From contig NC_018245.1 of NCBI RefSeq assembly GCF_000227135.1, positions 192,183 through 245,627 on the forward strand: a stretch of DNA of 53,445 bases. The letters run 5' to 3'. This DNA is from Leishmania donovani. Taxonomy: Eukaryota > Euglenozoa > Kinetoplastea > Trypanosomatida > Trypanosomatidae. Each line of letters starts with the position of its first letter. Position 1 is the first letter of the stretch. Shown in pieces: positions 47,931 to 53,445 of the stretch. The notes beneath the pieces were generated by a model. The model was not told the DNA's origin and did not search any database. It saw only the letters and a program-made list of their open reading frames with translations. The position numbers and the translations under genes are program-made.

Positions 47931-48388
47931 TGCCGGCCACCTCAGCGTGGTGTCACAGGGTCTAGCACACACTCTTTGTGTGGAGGCCAAGGGCTTTCAA
48001 CATGCCCTCAGGTGCGGCTGGCGGACTCTTAGTGTCGGCTGGCAGGGCTTGGCTGACGCTGTGCCAAAGACACCTGCGGTCACGATCACGTATATAACAG
48101 CTCACTACGAATCTCGCGGACGATTCGACAAACATATGCGCCCACCAACGTTGCTTCTACCTTTGCCGCGCTGCGGTGATGAACGTAATCCTAGACCCAT
48201 CCTGCGCTGTATGCCGTGGGGTTATCGTGGGCTGAACGACGCCGGACGGTGTTCGTAGGCCCGGCCCTTTGGCGTGGCTCGAGTGCAACAGAGGCCGTGC
48301 GAACCCTTAGTTGTGTGCATGCGTACACATGCCGACGTGCTTTTCGTAGCATGACGCTTGTAGAAACGAGAGAAAAGCAAAAAGAAAT
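47931..48388 (+). mobile_element. SIDER retroposon, sense orientation, with 5' signature
   Basis: The plus strand from 47931 reads TGCCGGCCACCTCAGCGTGG and then TGTCACAGGGTCTAGCACAC followed by ACTCTTTGTGTGGAGGCCAAG, which I recognise as the 79-base signature shared by SIDERs and the ingi/L1Tc retroposon clade. It runs about 460 bases and ends near an A-rich tail (48363-48387), as retroposons do. Sense SIDER2 copies in 3' UTRs are known to destabilise mRNAs; here it would belong to whatever transcript precedes the zinc-finger gene. The subtype is not determined. Confidence 0.7.
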
Positions 48389-48606
48389 GCACTCTCCGTG
48401 GTGGCCGTGGGTGTCTCTCGCCTTCCCTCCGACACTGGCACACAAGTGCACCGACGTCTCCTCCCTTCTCCGACCCTCTCTCCCTCCCCTCCTTCTCTTC
48501 CTCCCACTGCGGGGTCTCATGGCTTCACATATTCTCTGCCTTTGCGCATCTTCTGACTCTCACTCCACTCGCTCGCTGATCCCCTCGTCTTTCATCACGT
48601 GAGCGT

Positions 48607-49839
48607 CGTGGAACACCGCAACAAAGAGGTGAAGGCGAAGGGGCGAAACAACGCCATGTATGTTGCGGGCACTCCTGCCGGTCGCATGCGGTTCTCAGCA
48701 TTCCTCCACCTCTGGGGTGGACACATTTCGCCGCATTTTTCGCCACACTCGCGGGTACCATTTATCCGATAAGTAGACGTGTGGCCAAGGGCCGCATCTC
48801 GTCCCCTTCCCCGTAGTCACACTCATCTGCGCACGCGTAGCGGCTCTGCATTTGGACCGGGCCCACCTGTGCGTGCGTGTCCGTGTGCATGCGCCGCACG
48901 CTGGCTGCGGTCCTCCCAGCATCGGGGTGAGCAAGGGGGCTCGACGAAACAACCTGAGCGGTGGCCTGTGTACTGTTTAACGTCAGCTGCACAGCAGATC
49001 ACCGTCGGTTCTCTAAGATTGCCGTGCATAGGGAGGGGTGTAGCGTGACATGGCCCAGCACCGACCTAGAATCCAAGGAGTAGCCGTTAATCCATAACTG
49101 AGATTGAAGCCGCCCATCCCACAGCCAGCGCTGAAGGGAAACAGAATGTTGAGGGGGGGGTTGCCATCTCCCAGACTGCGTTGCGGTAATCACGTGGGCG
49201 GCCTTCGCCAACTTGGCCTTGCGGGTGTATGCCTGTAATTCCTCGGAGTACGTCTGCCGGCGTAAAGGGCGCCGTCTGCACTGTACACGAAGTACCTCAC
49301 CCCGTAAATCGCCTTGCACCGAAGCTGCTTGATGACTTGATCCAGAGATGTGTTTTTACTGCTGTGAGTTGTTGTAATCCCCTCCCCGCTTCTAGGTGCG
49401 ATGGCGTGGTGTGCCTCAGGTGCACAGGCCACTGACCCGCGCCGGCCAGCAGCAACGGCGGAGGCCCTTGCATACGCCGCATCTTTGCGGACAGGCGCGC
49501 ATCTGGCACTCGTAGCACCTTCGGCTCTGGAAGGACCGCGACCGGCGTGCGGCGCATGCACACGGACACGCACGCACAGGTGGGCCCGGTCCAAATGCAG
49601 AGCCGCTACGCGTGCGCAGATGAGTGTGACTACGGGGAAGGGGACGAGATGCGGCCCTTGGCCACACGTCTACTTATCGGATAAATGGTACCCGCGAGCG
49701 TGGCGAAAAATGCGGCGAAATGCGTCCACCCCAGAGGTGGAGGAATGCTGAGAACCGCATGCGACCGGCAGGAGTCCCCGCAACATACATGGCGTTGTTT
49801 CGCCCCTTCGCCTTCACCTCTTTGTTGCGGTGTTCCACG
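48607..49839. repeat. Fold-back element: 294-bp inverted arms around a 645-bp spacer
   Basis: The left arm is 48607-48900 and the right arm 49546-49839. Comparing the left arm with the reverse complement of the right base by base I found three substitutions and no indels in 294 positions (about 99% identity). Outside the core the similarity fades within about 20 bases. The spacer (48901-49545) has several frames with Cys/Arg-rich translation but no reverse transcriptase, integrase or transposase motif that I can recognise. The element lies about 220 bases after the sense SIDER. Confidence 0.95.
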
Positions 49840-51122
49840 GCATTACAGTTGTTTCGCATTCGACCTGCATCTCCTACTGCAGAGCTCTTGTTTTTGACCG
49901 GCTGCCTGCTGCCCGCGCTCCTCCCATGGCCTCCCCGGTCGTCTTCACCAGGACCTTTTCATATATCTTTTCGGCTCTCCGTGTTGCTGTTAATCGTCTT
50001 TCTTTGTTTTCGTACTGTGTGCTGCATGTCGTGTGGTCTCGCCTTCTCATGTCCTCCTACCAAGCCGTCGCCGCTCCGCCCTGTTGAATGCCCTCGGCGC
50101 TTTTCTCGCTCTGTGCTGTCCATCGTTCTTCTCCGGACGTTTGATTGTCTGAAGACAAGCGCAGGCGAGCGCGAGAAGCATCAAGGCGGCTGTTCGCCTC
50201 GTGGCGTGGGGAAGGTGGCCAGAAGGAGAGGGGCCCACGAGCGAGCCGCGACCGCGTGGGGACTGATAGAAATGCAACGATGCCTACTCACGAAAAGTTG
50301 AGAAGGGCGTAGTCGCAGGTTCCGCGTGGTCGCCGGTGAAGCGCAACAGCACGCACGTGCCCACATGAACACAATGTAGAGAGGAAAGAGGACGCAGAGA
50401 CTCCGAGGGACGTGGATTTGGTGGCGGGTGATGGAGGCGCAGCGGTTGCTTGATTGCTGTTCCCGACGGAGAGAATGCGTGTCTGCTTTTATCTTGTGTG
50501 TGTGTGTGCGCGGATGTGTGGTCGACTCACAAGCTCGGTGCCTTGTTGCAGTTTTGTTTTACCTGTCGATCTGATCGCGTGTGTGTGCGTGATGGGTTCG
50601 ACCTCATTCATGCAGAAAGGGGCACCAGGCACACAGGCAGACAGACCCGGAGAGGGGCATGTGAATCGGGATGGCAGTCGGAGAGGAAGACGGCCATAGA
50701 TGGAGAAGCCGAAAGGAAACTTGAGACGCACGTGTGTATCCGTGACCGCTCGCGCGCGCAGAGAAGCAAAGCACTCCATTTCAGCGTATGCTGTCGTGTG
50801 GCGGTCGTGCCGGGCGCAGTCCACCAATGGTCTCGATCGCTGTCATTTTGGTTCTCCGCACATGCGCCGCTTTCTGCACTTCCACTCACCTCCCTCCCTC
50901 GTGCACCTCTCTCTCTCTGTGTCGTACATAATTAATGATCTCAAGTCGACAGGAGGGGGCCCACGAGGGCGTTGGTGTGGTTCAGGGGGTGGGCGGCGGA
51001 ATGTGAGGCGTGTGGGCTTCGTTGTGTATCGACAGCAAACAGCTCAAAGGCTTGCAGGCGTCTCTGCGCACCATTGCTGCAAAGTGCTCACGGCGGCTCC
51101 ACGTATGCGTATCTGCGTGCGT

Positions 51123-51154
<32 letters not shown>

Positions 51155-52039
51155 CACCGGCGGTGTACACCAGGGCACTTCCACGCGTATCATGGCTCTA
51201 AGCCACAAGCCCCTCTACCCACATGCTCTCCATCTCCACGCTCATCTCGCATTGCTTTTCCATCCCAATCTGATGACGACAATAATCTCTGGTGGCGTAG
51301 TCAACGTCTGCCTTGTCTTCGTCATCGCCGCGCGTGGCAGCGCTCACACTCGCCTCCTTTTCGTTCTCTTTGTTTGCTTTACTTCCTTGTCGTACCCCAA
51401 TCCCGTACGTCTCTCTCGTGCCCTCTCGTGGCTCTCACCGAGGTGCCGAGCATCACACACGCACAGCCGACAAGCGACAGCGGCAACCGCCGCTTATAAG
51501 TCAGTGCTCCGGCCAACTTGACCTTTTACTTCGCTCCCCCCTCTACTCGACGTACTTGCACCTCTGTCTTTAATCGAGATCTCGCTGTGCTGGCGCACTC
51601 CCGTGACAGGACCATACACGGTGAGCAGCCCGTACACTTATACCCAGTTGGGCCCCTCTGCACTGGCGAGAGCGAGAGGGGAGCGAGATTACCTGCGACC
51701 GCTGCGTGCGTGTGTGTGGCTGTTTTTGTGTGGAGCGCAGCAGGGGTTGGAGAGACAGCGAGGCGGATAAGCACATCCAGGCACGCACATGCAGCGAGCA
51801 AGAAGTATCGTTGTGCCCTAGTCGACCCCGCCGTCTTCGCACGCTCTCCCTTTCTTCTCCATCAGCAGCATTTCTCGCCTGCTATTGCACTCCGCAAGCC
51901 TTCAATCTCGCTGCGCCTGCACGCGTCTCCGTGTGCGTGTGCGTGTGTCGAGGCTGTACCAGAGGGTACGTCGCCCCTCTTCTTTTCTACATCTATTTTT
52001 GTTTAGTTTTGCAGCGCTTTAGCGTTGCTTGGCTTGAAG

Positions 52040-53445
52040 ATGAACCCCTACTACGTTGCCCCGCCGCCGCAGCAGCAGCAGCAGCAATCGCGGCCTTCCG
52101 TGGATTTGGACGACCTCTTCGGAGGTCCCACCGCAGCCAACGAGCACAAGCCCTTCCACGCCGCTCCAGGCGAGCCAGCCCCACCCTCGTACGATGCCCT
52201 TAACGGCGGGTACTCGTCAGCGCCACCCCCGGCGCATCATGCTGCTGCATCGGAGCCGCAGCAGTTGCACAACGGAAACGTCAGCGGTAACCAAAGCCTT
52301 TACTACGGAGCGGCCCATCAGCAGCAGCAGCAGCCATATGGTCTGCCAGCTGCTGTTCCGGCCTCCGCCTCTCCATACGGGATGCCGTCTCCGCCTCAAG
52401 CGTTCTCGTCGTCATCGCCGATTACGCCTGGCACGGCACCGCCCCTGCAACCACAACCGCAACAACAGCAGTACGGGGCAGACCCACGTCTTTACGGCGC
52501 GTACCCTGCGATGCCCGCAAACGGCATGGCACCAGCAGCACCTCCGCTTCAGCAACAGCCACAGGTGTACGGGCAGCCGCAGCCGCAACCGATGCCTGGA
52601 CCAGTGCAGCAGCAGCAGTCGTTTGTCCAGAGCAGCAGCGTTAGTCCTAGTGGAGCTGCTGCTGTTGCGGGCCCGACAACGGCGGCCGGCGTGGGCAGTG
52701 GCGCGGCGCCGTCCCGGTCTGCGGAAGAGGAAGACCGTCTGCAGTTGGAGCGCATCATTCGCCTGCGCCGCGAGCTGGAGCTGGAGCAGGAGCGGGAGCA
52801 GCGGAAGAAAGAGGAGCTGCAGACGTGGGGCTGCCCTATTTGCACCTTCCGCAACAAGCTCAACGAGGTGAAGTGCGAGATGTGCGGCTCTACGAGGCCC
52901 GGGTACACGGCACCCGCTTCAGCGGAGCCGCCAGCCCAGCCCCAGCAACAACAACACCAGCCTCGTCCTGCGGCGACACCCTCGCAGGTCAACGCTGGCG
53001 TCACGGACTGGCAGTGTGGCATGTGCCTCGCCCCGAATGAGGCGCATGCGGAGCGGTGTAAGGTGTGCTACGCCTACCGTAGTAGCGGCATCCCGGTGCC
53101 GACAGTGTCTCCATCTGGCGCCGCGGCCAACGCGAACCACAACGGCGTTGCCTCCAACACGCCGTTCACGACAAACTGGAAGTGCAGCGTGTGCGGTGAG
53201 GTAAATCCGCCATCAAAGGCGAACTGCAAGGTTTGCAGCGGGTTCCAGCGTAACGGCACCGCGGTCACGGACGCCGTCCCGGCGCCGAGCACCGGGAGCG
53301 GCTACGGAGCCCAGGCGACTAGCAGCGCTGACCCGCCGCTGCCGATGGTGTGGTCGTGCTCCGTGTGCACCTTTGAAAACTCCGTCTCAGCTGCGGTGTG
53401 CAAGGCGTGTGAGAGCGGTCAGCGTCCGCGCCACTTGGCCCCCAA
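52040..53445 (+). CDS. RanBP2-type zinc-finger protein, cut by the right end of the window
   Basis: An ATG at 52040 opens a frame that stays open for 468 codons to the window edge, so the 3' end is missing. The first 230 residues are low-complexity, rich in Pro, Gln, Ala, Tyr and Ser, with LDDLFGGP near 23-30. A charged helix (EEEDRLQLERIIRLRRELEL and on) follows at about 230-262. Then come four RanBP2-type zinc fingers, W-x-C-x2-C-x10-C-x2-C, starting at Trp263, Trp324, Trp380 and Trp438 (for example WGCPICTFRNKLNEVKCEMC), separated by Gln/Ala/Pro linkers. Such fingers bind single-stranded RNA or ubiquitin; tandem copies with Q-rich spacers suggest RNA binding, but this is inferred. Pyrimidine tracts with AG at 52005-52006 and 52013-52014 lie just upstream. 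The next gene to the left is also a Q-rich RNA-binding protein. Confidence 0.93.
   Translation, partial: MNPYYVAPPPQQQQQQSRPSVDLDDLFGGPTAANEHKPFHAAPGEPAPPSYDALNGGYSSAPPPAHHAAASEPQQLHNGNVSGNQSLYYGAAHQQQQQPYGLPAAVPASASPYGMPSPPQAFSSSSPITPGTAPPLQPQPQQQQYGADPRLYGAYPAMPANGMAPAAPPLQQQPQVYGQPQPQPMPGPVQQQQSFVQSSSVSPSGAAAVAGPTTAAGVGSGAAPSRSAEEEDRLQLERIIRLRRELELEQEREQRKKEELQTWGCPICTFRNKLNEVKCEMCGSTRPGYTAPASAEPPAQPQQQQHQPRPAATPSQVNAGVTDWQCGMCLAPNEAHAERCKVCYAYRSSGIPVPTVSPSGAAANANHNGVASNTPFTTNWKCSVCGEVNPPSKANCKVCSGFQRNGTAVTDAVPAPSTGSGYGAQATSSADPPLPMVWSCSVCTFENSVSAAVCKACESGQRPRHLAP

Larger units (their letters stand above)
42637..52039. other. 9.4 kb without a recognisable protein gene
   Basis: I see no credible protein gene between the RRM protein and the zinc-finger protein. 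The stretch holds (GT)19 at 42853-42890, a long alternating TG-rich tract at about 43375-43555, an AT-rich patch with a perfect palindrome at 44326-44433, a (CGG)n run at 44986-45009, a degenerate SIDER-like island at about 45200-45710, pyrimidine tracts at 45840-46660, a SIDER at 47931-48388, the fold-back inverted repeat at 48607-49839 and (GT)n at 51133-51154. Some must be 3' UTR and leader, but the length would allow non-coding genes that I cannot recognise. Confidence 0.5.

Noticed and set aside
48695..48952. Cys-rich frames of 85-116 codons in both arms of the fold-back element
   Set aside because: The two arms share the frame simply because they are the same DNA, and no domain is recognisable.
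50590..50612. Sequence resembling a tRNA B box (GGGTTCGACCTC)
   Set aside because: No cloverleaf arms or matching A box can be folded around it.
1..53445. CRISPR arrays, rRNA, tRNA and spliced-leader RNA genes
   Set aside because: I found none by eye; repeats are microsatellites, SIDERs or the inverted repeat.

Overview
This window is nuclear DNA of a trypanosomatid flagellate, almost certainly a Leishmania (Leishmaniinae). The reasons are: long intron-less genes arranged on one strand for tens of kilobases; GC-rich coding sequence; long intergenic stretches full of (TG)n, polypyrimidine and G-rich tracts suited to trans-splicing; SIDER-type short degenerate retroposons; and typical gene content (aconitase, RP2, PPR, RNA-binding proteins). 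I recall L. major aconitase lying on chromosome 18, so this is probably the equivalent region, but I cannot check that here.

Left arm (1-29.3 kb): every recognisable gene is on the minus strand. Reading from the left end they are uracil-DNA glycosylase, a KCTD-like BTB/T1-domain protein, a PPR-like protein, aconitase, a coiled-coil protein, the basal-body protein RP2, a TMEM135-like membrane protein, a secreted glycoprotein with weak sialidase-like features, and V-ATPase subunit C. Right arm (31.2-53.4 kb): every recognisable gene is on the plus strand. They are a flagellar ASH/PapD-repeat protein, an ECH1-type enoyl-CoA hydratase/isomerase, a Q-rich single-RRM RNA-binding protein, and a RanBP2-type zinc-finger protein cut by the right end. 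The 29.3-31.2 kb interval is therefore a divergent strand-switch region, the usual site of RNA polymerase II initiation for two polycistronic units.

The repeats are the most unusual part. A SIDER-like element of about 495 bp occurs twice in direct orientation at about 99% identity, at 20.7-21.3 kb (interrupted by a 99-base assembly gap) and at 29.8-30.3 kb inside the strand switch. The pair brackets a 9.1 kb segment with the TMEM135-like, sialidase-like and V-ATPase C genes. At 48.6-49.8 kb two 294-base arms, differing at three positions, form an inverted repeat around a 645-base spacer, next to a sense SIDER. Direct and inverted repeats of this sort are known substrates for circular and linear amplification in Leishmania. 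The right arm also has a 9.4 kb stretch (42.6-52.0 kb) with no credible protein gene.

Functionally the genes mix mitochondrial metabolism (aconitase, ECH1-like), mitochondrial RNA handling (PPR), the flagellum and basal body (RP2, ASH protein), DNA repair (UNG), organelle acidification (V-ATPase C) and post-transcriptional control (RRM and zinc-finger proteins). As usual in trypanosomatids, neighbours share a transcript rather than a pathway, and regulation is expected through UTRs and SIDERs. Genes between about 26 and 34 kb look lower in GC than aconitase and its neighbours.
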